NCBI RefSeq assembly: GCF_000002865.3
Contig: NW_001865049.1
Coordinates: forward strand, 1,026,381 to 1,090,380
DNA length: 64,000 nt
Source: Monosiga brevicollis MX1
Lineage: Eukaryota > Opisthokonta > Choanoflagellata > Craspedida > Salpingoecidae
Direction: 5' to 3'
The notes below the pieces were generated by a model that did no database searches, had not been told where the DNA came from, and saw nothing but the letters and a program-made list of their open reading frames with translations. This document shows positions 35,821 to 49,994 of this stretch, one piece after another. The position numbers and the translations under genes were made by a program. Within the stretch, counting starts at the first letter, position 1, and the number at the start of each line of letters is the position of its first letter.

Positions 35821-38800
35821 TCACTTGGGCAATTCCTTGCGCACGGTGTAGTTGGGCAACTCCGAGGCCTGGTCGCATGCGAGACGGCGCATTTTGTTGA
35901 GGTTGGCCTCCACCGCGGCCAAGTATTGCTGACACGACCAGTCGCTCTTCTTGGACGTGCTGATCAAGCTTGTGACACCCTTGGGGAAGATCATGATGTT
36001 GATGTGCTGGATGTTCGTGTTGTGAACGGCGAGTGCGTTGAGCACAGAGCGCTCCTGATCCAACATCAGCTCAAACTCCTTGTGGGAAAACGACCAGAGG
36101 TAAACGATGGGCCGCGAGATGTCCATGGCAAAGGCTTCCATTAGCGGGGGCACAATGGGCGCCCGGTTCCAAAACGACCGATAAATGTGCTTGCCGTTCA
36201 CCTTCTCCTGCAAGTTCGTTTCATACGAAAACATAAAATCCGTGTCGAGCACACAATAGTCAAAACTGGACGTGGTGCCGGGCAGATCATACATCAACTG
36301 CGTGGTATCCTCAGGCTTGAGGTAACCGCTTCCCGTTTTTTGCTTGGTGTATTTGGTGCTGTAGCAGAGGTACTTCATGTTATCGTTCCAAGGATTGGGG
36401 TGAATGTGCATGCGACGGCGGGGCAGGCGGAACGACAGCGAACTGGCATCCGCCCTGTATCGATAAAAGGCAGGCAAAAGTTCCTGGTATCGATCTACGT
36501 CGGTGGTTGAAGGTTGAGCATTGCGGCTGCAGAGGTAGCTTTTGCTTTTGTGCTCACACATGCCGCTTGAGCGCCACGTGCAGCCAGACAACGCCCGGCA
36601 CTTCTTCTCACTCAGCTTGGTTTTGGTGTCGTAGCCCAGAAAAGCGGCACAAGGATCGCAGGTTTTGGTCGTTGGACGAGCCAGCGGGGCTACCTTGAGC
36701 AAACTGGGGCTCAGAATTGCTACGTCGCGGCAAGCATTCTCGCGTCGCGTGTCCGACAGTACGTTCATACCGCAGTCCCCAAAGCAAACCTTGATGGCTT
36801 GCTTCAGTACTTCATTCTGCAAGGCGCTGCGCTTGCTGCCCAGCGCCTTGCACTTTTTCTCCTCCATCTCTTGCAGGCGCTTTACAACCTTGGCACGCAA
36901 ATCCTTGGCCTTTTTGCAGTAGAAAAGACCAGTCGGAATCTCAAACTTGGTATAATCGGTCTTGGCATCCTCCAGATAGGCCTTGTACAGCGTGTGCGAT
37001 GGCGTGGTGGTGAGTTGCTTCATGGCATGGTACTTTTTCTGGCGCTTAAAGCTGCAGGCTATATTCTGGTTGTACGACTTGATTTTGCGATCCACTTCCT
37101 GAAAAGCGTAAAAGCTGTCTGTTCGTGACAAGCCATGTGCCGGCGTCAGGAAAGGGTCCGCCAACATGCTGAGCCAACTACTTGGGGTAGTGCAAGATTC
37201 TTGATCTGAGTAATCATTGTTGCAGGATACTTGCAGCTGCATTTGAGCACGTGCGCTCTGGGGTGCCTTGTCCTCATCCGTGGTGTCACACTGGAAAGTG
37301 TACTCAAAGGGAGTTTTGGCCACGCCGGCGGTCGCATACTCGGGCATCAGCAGACCGTTGATCGTCAAGTTTTCCGTTGCCGTCTCAATCTGGCATTTGT
37401 GAATGGGTGAGGCAAAGAATGTAGACGCCGAGTCAAACAGCCGATAAAAGACGCTGCTCTTGGGCAGCGATAAGGACGTAGTTGGCATGGCAGTGCTTCG
37501 AGCCAAGGGCAGTGGAAAGAAGCCATCGTATGTCACGACGGTGTCTGCAATGGTGTGTGTCACGTGCGCAACAAACACCTCACAAAAGAAGAGGCTACCA
37601 TACCACATGGCATACTGCCCGGGCGTTGAAAATGTCAGCTCGTAGTACTTTCCCGTGGGATCCTTCAGCTTTTCAAATTCTTCGAGTTTTAACTTACGGC
37701 CATCACCAAACTCAAAATGATCCACGGCATCCTTGTTTGCTTCCGCAATTGAGCGTTCGCCACTCACGAACGTGACGCTAAAATGCTTGGCCTCCAAGCG
37801 AACCTTGGCCGTCTTCCGCTCTGGGTTAGAAGGGTCCACAAATACAACAACAGGATCCATTTGTGCAACCTACAACAGGCCAAAGTACAAATTTGGTGTA
37901 TCAGAAGTTAACACAACGTCCAAGCGAGTAGCTTTGTAGGGGCACGCAGGGGGGGGGGGTATTGACACGCACCGAAACCAGAAAGTTGGCTTTGCGCCCG
38001 TCAACATCAATGGGGACAATGCGCGTGAGAATGCCCGATTCCTTGGACAACAGCTTGCCCGCAGTAGAGTCAGCGTCGCCTTGGTAGCCAACGTAAAAGT
38101 TGTTGTAATCGCTACTCAGGCTGATTGCGGCACCCTTGACACGCTTGTACATGAATGGCACCGCAGGGTCGAAAAAGGGGGAACAATTTTCATTTTCGCT
38201 AATATTATCTACAAAGGCACACCCGTTATCAGGTGCAATCATGACAAGGGCGTGAAGATGGATCAAGCTCAAGACGAAATTGGTTCCAAAAGAAGAAAGG
38301 CAATTGAGATAGGCGGGCATGGTTTGCGAACACAATCAAGTGCCGTACCGACAGTGTTGTAGTAACCCACGCACACTCGCGCGCGGATCCAGCGCCATTT
38401 ATACTGGTTGACAAACTCAACGTTGCGAACATATACGCGTTGCATATTTTCAACGCCGTCAAGAGCAGGGTTTTCACTGCCATATGCCCCAAACCGATAA
38501 ACGTCGGTTTCACAAGAAGTGTCCACATTGGCATATTTCCACATAAGCTCTCCCTGACTCGGCATCAACACTAGAAGCACGACCAAACGGGCAATCAGTT
38601 CATTAACCAACGAAACACAACAAATGAACCACGCGATTTAGTTTTGTTCCCCCTACCCCGTGATTAACTGTCCTTAAACTATCGGCGGGAGGGTTGTCAG
38701 ATGCCCCTCTCCCGACCCCCTTCAAACATCGCTGTGATGCACAGCTTACCTCGGCCTTGAATCTCCACTCGATAATGGTTGGGTCTAAAGAAACCGCAAC

Positions 38801-41800
38801 GACAAGCAACGCAGGTAAGTCAGACTTTTAGGAGATACATGGCAATATCGCTTTGATGAGGATTGCATTTTTGCAGTATTGTCATCAGCGGCAGGAAAAG
38901 CCAGGCTTTCAATACCGTCAGGTGGGTGAGCCAATAGCCGCTCGCAGAATGACGTACCTGAAAGATACGGCTTCGGTCAGATCCAAGCGCAGATCAAAGG
39001 TCACCGTTGGTACCTGAATCAAGTCGGCGCTCACTTTCAACGCCGAGCTTTTGATGGTGTTCATCACGTTGGACGGGCTGAAAAGTGCCGATCCCTTGCT
39101 GAAACCGTTGTTCTTACTGCCGGTGGTATAGTCGAGTGAACGCCACGAAGAGTCAAAGGTGCTTGGGTTGTTGTACTGGTTCATCGTCACGCGCGACCCC
39201 GTGGATAGGACCAGCTTGGTGTCAAAAGTTATGTTCTGCATGAGCAAGATGCGCGGAGCGGCATAGATGCTTGAGGCGGATGCCGGCCAGACCAGCTTGC
39301 CCGAGGTGGCGCTGGTCAACTTAGTGAAAGTGCAGCCGGATGCCGTGAGGCATTGATTACAACGGCCCGAGGCCGAATACTTCCATTCATATGAGTCAGA
39401 GGCTTGTACATAGCGCATATGGCCCGTGATGGTAAAGCCTGCCTCGCAATACCAGGCAAAGCTGCTGCTGGCAAAGCAATCCTCAACCGTTGGCTCACAG
39501 GCAAAGCCCTGGCAATCCTCTGGTGGAGTCCATTTGCAAAACATGATGCCAGGGGACCACTGGATCGGGTCGATCACGCCAGCAACATTAGCAGCGTTGG
39601 TGATCGGACAGGCGCCCCGTGTGTGAGTGTATGTCCGTGTCATCGTGGCCTCTTCCAAACGCTGCGCTTCTTGATTGTACACAATCTGCAAGTCATCAAG
39701 ATGGTGGTGCATCCAGGATTGATCCGAGTTTTCCGGCACGCGGACGTTGGAATTTGTAGAGGATTCTTTGATAATGGTAAGATCAGCAATTGGTAAGCTG
39801 GCTGCCTCCTGGTCTGCCAACTCGGCACCAGACAGCATGCGGTACGCGGTGGCAAAGGTTAAGTTGCTGGCACAGGCCGACACGGAAGCGGCCGGGCAGT
39901 ATTCCGTTGCTGGAATGTCAATCTGACGATCGCAGGTGGCATGGATAACGTTGACGGACTCAGGCAGACCCGTGCTCACGTTGAACTTTTCCACTGCCGC
40001 GTAGGTGACATCCACATATCGCAACATCTGCTGGCCTGCGAAGGTTTGATTGATGCCCAGGCGCCAGGCTCCCTCAAGCGTGTAGGCGTTAACACCGGCC
40101 TGGCCCTCTCGCTCAATTGTGCGTTTGGCCATCAGGGACGATTCTGCGGGCATGATGTAGGTCTTGGTAGCTGATTCTGGCGCCCCAACGCTCGGGGCGG
40201 GGAAAAGAGGTGCAGGCTCGGTAAATGTCAAATCTACAATTTGTGGCGTGGTGATTCGATCCGAGGGCCGCCAGACGTTGTGAGTGCGCGTGGCTCGCAC
40301 AAGGGACAGCACATCTGTATCGTTCGCCCGGCCTGAAAGCGAGCTGAGAACAGTTCCGTTCAAGCTGGCCAGGGCATCGACCGCAAGGCTCAAGTTACGT
40401 GCTCGCGACAGCGGCAGCGCGGGAGCAAAGTCCAACACCATGTCCAGCTTGGCGGCGCAATCAGGTGTGGTGTCCGTTCGCACGTCTAAGCAATATGTGG
40501 CTCCGACATCAACGGAACCCCAACCGTAAGCCCCAGCCACAGGCTTGGTCACGTTATTGTAGAGATACTCGTCCGCCGTAAAGTAGAAGTACACCGTTGC
40601 GCTCGGGCCAGGCATTTTTGCCTGGAAGCGCAAGAATGCAGCGGTCTTTTGCTGCAACAATTCCCAGCGCCAATTCTCAAAAGCAAAGCCATCCAAGTCA
40701 AGCTCAGTCAAACGAGCTTGCAAGGGCTGAAATGAGGAAATGCTCTCGAGGCTTCCACCCAAAAGGAGTGTGGGAAGGGGCGCTGTCCACGGCCGTGCTA
40801 CAGACGTGTTACCGAGCCGCACCACGTCACTGAAGGGGCCAGGGACGAGAGCCGCAGGCACGGCAAGCGTCAGGGCCACGTTAGCGGAGGCGGAGGGGGT
40901 CGACGCGGCATCAATTGGGCTGATGGTCACGGTACCGTCAGCATTGAAGGTGTAGTCGAGTTGGCCGGCCTGGCACGAGCTGTTGCAGTTGCTGCGTCCA
41001 TAGACTACGACGCGTGCGATAGCGGCGCCGCGCACGATCAAGCGGGTGGCCAGTGCGCCGACGTCAGAGGCAGCTTCAGAGTGGCTCACAGTCGTCCAAA
41101 TATGCACTGTTTCTAGAGTTTTGCTTTGTGCAGCGGCATCCAATTCGGCCTTTGTCAACAGGGCATGGTTGGCGCGACGCAGATGCAGGTCAGCACCCGC
41201 GTTTCTCTCAATTCGATCCGGAGCATAGGCTGGCAGCGCAGTGGCGGCCACCACGACGGTCTCTTGCATACATGTGCGCGCGTTGTGCAAGAGCACGGTC
41301 CGTGGGCCCAGGGTGTCTGCCTGCAGGCGAGCCACCAGCTGCTGCGTGGACAAAATGTCTTCTGGCGCGTCCAGTACTACCGTCAGCGATTCACTGTCAA
41401 TCGTGTTGAGACCAAGCAACAGTGCAATCAGCGTATCGTCGCGCAAGTTGGCATGCTCAATTGTCACTGTCAATGTGCTGTTGTCGTCAGAGGCAACGAC
41501 GGCATTTGTAGCGGCGGAGGGCAGCACGGGCGAGGCCACAGTCCCGGCGCCGGACAAGGCAAAACACCAGTTGCCCACGACATCTCGCATGCAAGGGCCA
41601 TCCATATCCTCATCGGCGAGGATCCAGGGATAGGCAGACCAGCCTATACATGTGTCTGTCTTGGTCACCTGCTCGGTGCAAGCGCGATCTTCCGGTAAAA
41701 AGATGTTAAAATCCAAATCCGCGGGCGCCAGGGGCGTGGGTAGGTTGCGAATGGCTACAAATGCCGCGCTGGAGCAGCTCAGATCATCCAGAGTCTTGGC

Positions 41801-44800
41801 GTCCACTGTGCGACCATGCAGAAGCTCTCGTGTCAGGGGGATGTTATTGTCGCAGTGTGGAGTGGAACAATCCCACAGATCTACGGTCATGCCGGAAGCA
41901 GGATCTGTGCCCTCGACATGCAGACGGCTGGTGTCACCCACCGGTTCAGCAACCATGGTGGCCGGGTCGTATGCCTCCGACGCCGTGTTGGTGAATACGC
42001 TTGCTTTAACGCCGGCAGTAAAAAAAGGCAAAGCGGGCAGACTAGCCATCTGCGCATGTAGCGTGCCCACGACGCGAGTCGCGTTGGCAAATCGATCTAC
42101 AGCACTGGACGAGCAACTGGTCTCGATCCACCACGTTCCAGTATTGATACACAGCGGCGTGCTCATCAAGCAGGCCTGCAGCCACTCGTGCCGGTAGCCG
42201 CGGGATCGACAATGGGGCGTCAAATGCCTCCAATTTCCACGTCTCGTTACTCCAGGTGGTGAAGCCTGTGGCGTTTTGCTTGGTTGCGTTCTCATAAGCA
42301 AACACATAGGGTGTAGCGCCTTGGGGTGTGATACACACGTGCTGCGAGGATAGGACCTTGCTGTTTTGCACCAAATCCACTTGAGCCGTGCAATCCAGCC
42401 ATGACGCCATGAGGGCCGGGCGCACAACAAGACTTGTATTATCGCCCCCAGTAGTCTGACTGGCAGCTAGCACAAAATCGGTGGCGTTGGCGTGAATACC
42501 CCAGCCGCCCAGCTCGCGCACCCGAGGCCACGCCGCGTGCGGTTCAGTTGCCAAGAGCAGCGGCCAGGGGCTGTCGTGCCAATTGTCCAGGGTAATGCCC
42601 CGCACACTGGCACGACGCCAGATTACTGTTCCATTACCGACGGCAAGCTCATACGCCACGGGGCCAGCATGGCCAGTGAGCAGGGCTGAGTAGTAATCCG
42701 TGTCATTGACAATGCGCAGTTGCAGCTGCCATGCCTCGAGTTGAAGACCCCAGAGTTGCACCGGACTTTGACTCTGCACGGTCAGGTTGACATCCACAAA
42801 GTTGCATGCACCGTCCTGGGGATGCTCATAGCATGTTGCCGCCATTGATTGAAGGCACGCCGATCCGATGAGGTCCAGATCTATTTCGTCTAGAATGGTT
42901 CGCACGTCTTGCTGAAGGGCGTCATAGATGGCATCGAGGGTGCGGTTGGTGCAAACGCGCGGCTCAGCCTGCGATAATTCCATGGTGACTCCTGTTGCTT
43001 CATTGCTGCCACGAGCCTTCTTGGAGATGGTCGTGGCCGTGTAGCGCGTGCCTGCCAACCAAACGTCGGCTTGAACCGTCTCGGTGAGCTCGCTTGCATT
43101 AATATGCAGTGTGACGAGTGCAGCTCCCAAATCAAAGGCAACGCCATTAAGGATGAGCTCCCAACCTGCAGGCCGTACGGCCTCAACGCGCACTTCATGA
43201 ACGGTAGCGGCGGGAACGGAGTAGGTGGCGTTGGCAGACCACACAAGCACAGTTCCCTCCAAAATGGGATGGAGAAAAGCATCATCCGCCGCGTGCTTGA
43301 GCTCTGTCAACAGAGCCTGGCTTAGAAGCACCTTGGATGCATTGTTCAAAGAGTAGTACTTTTGGGTAGCAGAGCTTGCCAAAACTCGAGAGGAATACGC
43401 CGTGACACCGTGGTCTGTAGCTGAGACGACGGCGCCATGATAAATCAGGGCCATGGAGCTCGGCGGTTGCAGGATCACGCGTACAGTGGAGTCCAGTGGC
43501 TTGTATGTGAATTGAGCTGAGCCAATGGCGCTTTGAGCCTTGCCTGAGATCGTGTCGCCGTAGCGATCCCACTTTATGTTGCGCAAAACCAGGCCCGTAT
43601 CTGCGTGTGCGTTGCCGAATGCATCAGTGTGACGTTTAACAACGCGGACTTCCATGGTGGATGTGGCCCCGGCCAAGGCTATCGTCCTTGTATTAACGGA
43701 GGCAGAGGCGGTAGCCTCGGCGAGAGCAGTGGGAGAAAGGGCAAAGAGGTCAGGTGTCACGGGGTAGTGCGCTGCGATCGCCGCGTTTACCGGGCCAATG
43801 AGCTGGTAAGCATGAATCGAATAAGGCCAAGCCGCCATGGTTGAGGCGGCGGCACGTGGAGCGTAGTGCCATGCCATAAGACTCTGGTGTAGCGTGCACA
43901 GCCCGTTGGTCACGGAGAGTCTTTTCGAAATCTCAGAAGTCGTCTGGCAGTATAGCTCCTCGTTTGCAATGTTGCAAACGTGTTCCCAGACATTGCCTTG
44001 ACTGGGTGCCTCGAGGGTGTAGTCCACAAACTTGGTGTTGCTATTTAAGGTTCCAGGTGCAGGCGCGTTTTCAGCAAGTGCGGCAACTATCATCCTGATT
44101 TCAGAATCATAAGACGGCCAGTCTAATGGGGCATGCCTCACAGCAATGCGTGTGTGCGTGCCAATAAGCTGCCGCTCAGCATCCAAAGTCACGGTCAGAG
44201 ATACTTTGGCGTGGCCAGCCAAGGGCAAAGCACACTCCACGCGTGCAGCGGTCATGGCGTTGATGTGAGTCAGCTTCAGAGCACAATGGGACACGGTGAC
44301 CCCCCGCCAATCGAGTCCACCATCCACCAACACATCGGCAGACCAGGTTTCCCATGCCGCGTTGCTCAGGCGGGGGCGCAAGCCATTGAATCCGGTGATG
44401 AGGGCCGAGTTGACCACGAATGGACCGTCGTGCATCGTATGCATGGCATCAAGCGCATCCATAATAGTGGTGTAGGCCTCTGTCATATCCGTCAAAGTGC
44501 TTCCATGTGCCAGACGGATCGGATCCAGCCAGGCTGCACGATCGGCTGGTGTCGGCAGGTTCCAGCGCGTGATGACGGACATGGCATCACGGCACACCAG
44601 CGTCCAGCCAAGGAAGCTAGCACGCGCAGTGGATGCAACGAAAGTCTCCGCCGTTTCCATAGCCGCGGGCATGACGAGCGTCACGGGACTGAACGGTGTA
44701 TCCGCCCAACGCAGCGTGCATTGTAGGGCAGCGTCGTCGTCCTCCCAGGCACCATCAGAAATCAGTCGTTGAGCAGAGGTGATCTGGCCAGTGCCATGCG

Positions 44801-47800
44801 CGGGCTGCACCACGCGCTGGCCATGCACAAGCAAACCGGACGGTGCTACCCATAGTTGGTAGCTTACGCGCTGGGCCGTCACCGTCGTTGAGGTCGTTGG
44901 GCGCAAACACTCTAGTCGCACTGATGTCAAGAAACCTGCTATAGCAGGCGCTGAAAGCGTATTGACCAACAGGGCGGGCATGCCCGAGTAGTTGAGCTCA
45001 GCAAGCCAAATATTGTCTGCATCACGACCCAAAGCAGCATAGACGTGGGCAGGCAGCAGCTCAGCTGCGCTTGATGCCAAACTGGTGGAATGATTGACGC
45101 CAGCTAGCGATGCATCTACGGCCAGGGGATTCCAAGCCGTCTCAAAGCCCAAAGGCAAAGATACACCGGGTCGGCCACCGAGCAAGAGCGTGGCATTGCC
45201 TCCCTCGCGCCGAGTGATCTGTACTGTGGGATGTGTGGTGCGCTCAATGTCAATTCTCGTGGCCAAAACAGCCGACCCCAGCGTCTCACTTGTCACGCGG
45301 GCTTGACAGCCACTGCAGGGCCAGCAAGCACGAGATCCCTTGATACACAGCTGAGCGGCTGAGACCGTGCCAGATACGGTCCAAGTTTCATGGCGTAGGC
45401 CATCAACCTTCTCTGCACTGGGAATTTGCAGCAGCTCGACTTGCCGCAGGCTTGAAAAGGGCAGGGTGTCAAATGCCGGTGCATTGGAAGGGGGTAGGTC
45501 CGTGCGTAGCTCGTTGATGGTCCGCGTAGCAGCCACGGCTGCCGGAGCCTCGCAATGCACGTTGCCAGAAATGGTGCTCAGCGTACACTCGGCGCCAAAT
45601 CCCGTCACTCCAGCGTAGTGCAAATCGGCTTCCACAACGGCGGCGCTATAAGCAGCAATGACTCCGGACACGCCGCCCCATGTAATTCGCGCATCCAAAC
45701 CGGAGGGCGGAGGCGCCGCCATTGCGGCTGCTGGGGCGGCGAAAGCGACTGTAAAGGGGCGACCATCGACCCAACAGCCCTCGGTAGCAAACCAAGAGTC
45801 GTTGTACAGAACCAAGGTCTCCACCTCCGACGGAACGACACCCGCGTGCGTCTGGAGCAGCGAGGCCCAGGGCAGGGCAGCATTGGGTGCAACTGCAGCA
45901 AGCACGTCATCGAGGGTGGAAGTCGCGCATGTGTTCACAGAAATTCCGTTGCTCAAGCGATTGCCCGTGGCACAGCCGCGAGCGAGCTGCAGATGGGGCC
46001 CTGCCTCGTTTCCACTCACAGTCGAAATACGCGCCAAGGTGCTGTCAGTAGCGGCTGTCGTTTGCGTGACACTGACCAGTGTGCACGGATCGGTGATCAA
46101 ATGGACTTCAATCAAAGTGCCACTCTGCTCCAGCTTGACGATGGTGTTGTCATCATTTTGATGCATAGTTGTCGTGCTTGCCTCAGCCCAAGCTACGCTT
46201 TCCACATGTGCCAGAACGATATCGCGGCAAGTTGCTGACAAGCGCGGCGCCACATCAGCCTCCCAATTGGGTAACAAGACGCTGGTTGCGGCATCCATAG
46301 CGGGGGAAACCAGCATCGCAGTGCCCTCTGCCACAGTCCATGACTTGCGCGTTGTGATTTGCCAGGACATGGGGGCGACCAGGTCAATCCCACAAGCAGT
46401 GGCAGGCGCATCGAAGAGCACGCCGTTGTTGCGGCGAACGCCGCGGGTAACAAGTTTGCCCTCGGATACGCTGTCCGAGGCTGGGAGACGCGCATCTGAC
46501 CCAACGAGTCCTACGTGACTGGTACCAGCTGCGTAGACGTCAAGGGCAGGAAAGCCAGAGTCAAGACCTGCAAGGTTGAGGGTTGTCTGCTGGGTGGACA
46601 TCCAGCCGTCGCTGACAGAAAAGACATGCTCCAAGGCAACAACACAGTCGGATGATGCAATGCTTGCAGCAAAAGCCGAGTTTAAAAGACAAAGGCTAGG
46701 CGAGGTCCTTTCAGGAGCAAAAGGCGTGCTCGCTCGACCGGCAACCTGGTTGAGGACTTGGCTCAGAGGGTTGGCAGAAAGCATGCTTAGTTCAACCACA
46801 TGCCACGTGTGGTCGTTAGCCACTCGCACGTGCATGTACTGGGGCTCGTCTTGAGGGGCCAGTTTGAGCGCGGCTAGCTCATAGCCAGTCAGGGATCGGA
46901 TGATGCGCGCTGAATGCCAAGGAACAGAACTATCGCCCAAGGTCAATCTGGCGTCAGTGGCAGCTGCCAAGCCCAACGCCATAGCACCATGAGACAGATC
47001 CAATTCCCCGCTGGTTGTGACAGCCCACGTTTGGTTCTGAACACAGATTGCACCAGAAATTGGCCAGAGCGCGCCTTGACGTGCCCGTTGCAGCTCCCAA
47101 GACTCGGGACATTGCTCGGCGTTGAGGACCCAGGTCGGGGTCACAGCCAGTAGGTTGGACGCATCATCCATCTCCATGAGGTGCAAGGTTACACGGCGAA
47201 CACTGGGTAGACTGGCAGAGGCCCACATGGCTTGTAGCGCCAAGCTCCATGGCGTGTGAGCTTGCAAGGTGGACCCCAAAAGAGCCCAGGTCAGGGGTGT
47301 CGTACCATCACAATGTGTCAGGGACAGGTCCAGGTGACTCTGGTTGACGGATTCCAAGGTGCCGCAAACGGTGCTGGAGACGACAATCTGCTGACGCTCT
47401 ACTGTCCAGATGTTGTCCGAACATGGTCGGCACCAGCGCTGGCTCTTGCACGTCGGGGTAGACTGCCAGGGCCAGGTGGCATGCGAGGCAGCGAGACAAG
47501 GACCCGTGCTTAAATCAGCACAGACACGGCATTGCTCCGGACCATTGCTGGTCTCCAGAGCTGTGAGGGTCCAGCCACTGAATTGCGTAGCGGTCTGGCT
47601 TGCACCTGCCAATAAACTTGCGGGGGCACTAATGGCAGCGTTGGCCTTCGACCACACATGCTGAGACAGGACAAATGCTTCCAACACGTTTGCATCCGAG
47701 TCGGAAAGCAAAAGGGCTCCGTGCTCAAGGGCAACTGTGTCATCCGACAGGTCCAGGAAGAAGCGCTCCGTTCGAAGCAGACCATCTGTGCAAGTGTGCA

Positions 47801-47851
47801 GCGGTGTTAGTCAACCAAATTTGTGAACCGACCTGGGGTTGTGGTGCCATG

Positions 47852-47890
<39 letters not shown>

Positions 47891-49994
47891 TTTTTTTTTT
47901 TTTTTTTTTTTTTTTGGTGCAATGAGTGACGTACCTTGCCAGTAGACATGAGTTTGAGTGTGTCCATCAAAAAAGGCGGCACGTCGCACACGGGCCACAA
48001 AGTCCAAGGTAGGGTCCCACGAGAGTTCAAGGGTCACCGGCTGGCCTGTCGTGCCCAGTTGGGTTTGCATGTTCGCCAGGGCAACCCAGGTGGATCTGGC
48101 TAGAGGACATGTTGATGCACAAGTTACCTCAAGGGTGGGGGCAGTCGCTTCGCTGGTGTCAATGCGATGGACTGCCGTTTGACTGGTCGCGTGCCAAGCG
48201 TGCCAGGTGGTGTTGGCGGTGCTGGCACCGATAAGGTGATCCACGCGAACAGAGACGTCCAGCATGGCGTCCAGAGGCACAAATAATTGCGCTTTGCTCA
48301 TGGCATCGTCTGTCAAAGCGTCGGAGAGGGTACACTGAAGTGCAAAGGTTGAGGTGGCATCGTTGACATTAACACTGTTTAGAATGCACGTGTCAAATTG
48401 ATCAATGTTGAGATCCTCGTGGTTCTCTGGGCCTGGCAGAGCAGCGGGTGGCATTGTCTGTGTGTATAACAAGGCATGGTGACAAAATACATGAGGGATT
48501 AAACAATGGAAACAATCGAGTTCAAGCCAAGGCAAGATAGGAGAACAAGTCACGGCGAGCCACCGAGGCCTGAGTTTGTCAAACCTGAAACACCGAAGCC
48601 ATGGTTGGAGTGGAAGCCAGCGGTTGCAGATGGGTGATTGAGAAGCTGGTCAAGTCACTGTTGGACACGAGCCCAAGTCGAAAGCCGTGCAACTCAATCT
48701 CTGTCTCGACAGGGAAAAAAAAAAACAAAAAACGCGCGGCGCACGGGGTGAGATCACGCTCAGAAACGGGCATAGTGGTGTAGGTTGGGGTAGACTCGCC
48801 TGTTGAATAGGAGCTACTGCTTGAGGTGAACACGATGGGCCAGTCGTCTGCTTGCCAGGTGCCAGCTTGAAGAGGGCTGGCCAGAGACCAGGCGTTGGTC
48901 ACGTTGACGGGACCTGAAAGTTTGAAGAGGACCGTCAAAGCAACATCGTTGATGTTTGATGCAGCGCGAAGCCCGGTCAGAGATGTCTCTCGAAAACAGA
49001 TATCGCTTTCGGCGCAAGGTTGTACAGCTTGGGCCATTTCCGCTATTGTGGGAGTGGGGGGCAGGGTGATACTAGAAGCGAGATCTGTGGTCAGTTCGGT
49101 GAGAAGGTGGGTCGTTTGCTCCAACGGCGTAAGGTCTGCAAGGGTTAGGTCCGCGCCCTCGTCGTTAATGCCCACGAGGGCGTCGGGTATCGTGGTCTCG
49201 ATGTGGTAATCATAGACAGACGTGACACCCGCGACATGAGTCACGTTGGTGGTAAGTGTGGCCAGATTGAGGGCAGCGGTTGTGATTGTCGTGTTGCCTT
49301 GTTGGCTCACGTTGCAGGCTGCCGCCTCGCCGTGGCTCGTGTGCACGCCATTTAAGTCGAGCCAATGACTAGTAGCACCGTCCGTCCACTTGGCGCGAGC
49401 CGCGAGTTGCACGGCAGATGAAACTTTTTGGGTCCAAGCCGGTCGCTCAATGCTCAAGTGCAGGCTACCCTGCTCCATGACCGCGGCTTGAGGCATGCCA
49501 GCTGTACACGAAGCCCACAATGAAGTCAAGGTGTCTTTAGTCTGCGGGCCAGGGCAAGAAAGGATGAATATATGAGTGGAGTGAGCGCCACACGTGGAAC
49601 AGGGGATATTGTGAAGCATGGAAAGTCGGGTACTCACAACAGCTTGAAAGTCGGTTGGGTTGAGGCGTGTAGCCACCTCCAGCTCTACTTGCCAAGGACA
49701 CTGACTGGCCTCATCCATACAAGTCGGAACACCCAGCACTGCAGGTAGCATGCAGGGCATCAGCGTCATGGTGGGGTCAGAAAATCTCTAGTTTGTAGCG
49801 CCATGATGGGCAGGACGCCAAGGCAGGCAAGCAAAGAGAAGAGAAGCGAAGGTGATCGGACCTTGACAGGCGGCGGGAGTGTCGGTGCAGGAGATGACTT
49901 GAGTAGCCTGGCTGGGTATCGATGCACTCAGCAGCCCGACTAAGGCCAGCAGTCCAAGCCGCAGCATGGCGCTGGTCGGGCTGGCCCGGGCCAT
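35821..49994 (-). CDS. Giant secreted protein of unknown family
   Basis: The start at 49994 (MARASPTSAMLRLGLLALVG) gives a signal peptide ending near SIPSQA. Exons follow down the minus strand: 49994 to about 49863, about 49752-49640, about 49543-48580 (possibly with a small intron), about 48455-47936, about 47786 to the 42.2-kb region, on to 38956, a 36-base exon near 38788-38753 (DPTIIEWRFKAE), about 38572-38350, about 38240-37975, and 37870-35821 (stop). The total is roughly 4,300 residues. I recognise no catalytic or adhesion domain and no TM. The sequence is rich in Ala/Thr/Trp with scattered paired Cys and many N-x-S/T sites. It appears built of diverged beta-rich repeats (ICVQNQTWAVTTSGELDLS versus LCINTGTWWIETSCSSS). 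A PSI-like stretch (LSGCTWRSSGMCE) lies near 36590-36550. A one-base frame change near 42170-42200 has no plausible intron. Confidence 0.65.
47850..47915. repeat. (TC)n followed by a 26-base T run in an intron
   Basis: TC dinucleotides at about 47853-47889 lead into a pure T run at 47890-47915. The site is an intron of the giant secreted-protein gene, which is on the opposite strand, so the transcript carries A and GA runs just inside the donor. Confidence 0.95.

Noticed and set aside
48710-48740. Phe-rich coding stretch (RFLFFFFP) in the orphan giant
   Set aside because: It is more likely the pyrimidine tract of a very small intron than real coding, but I could not fix its borders.
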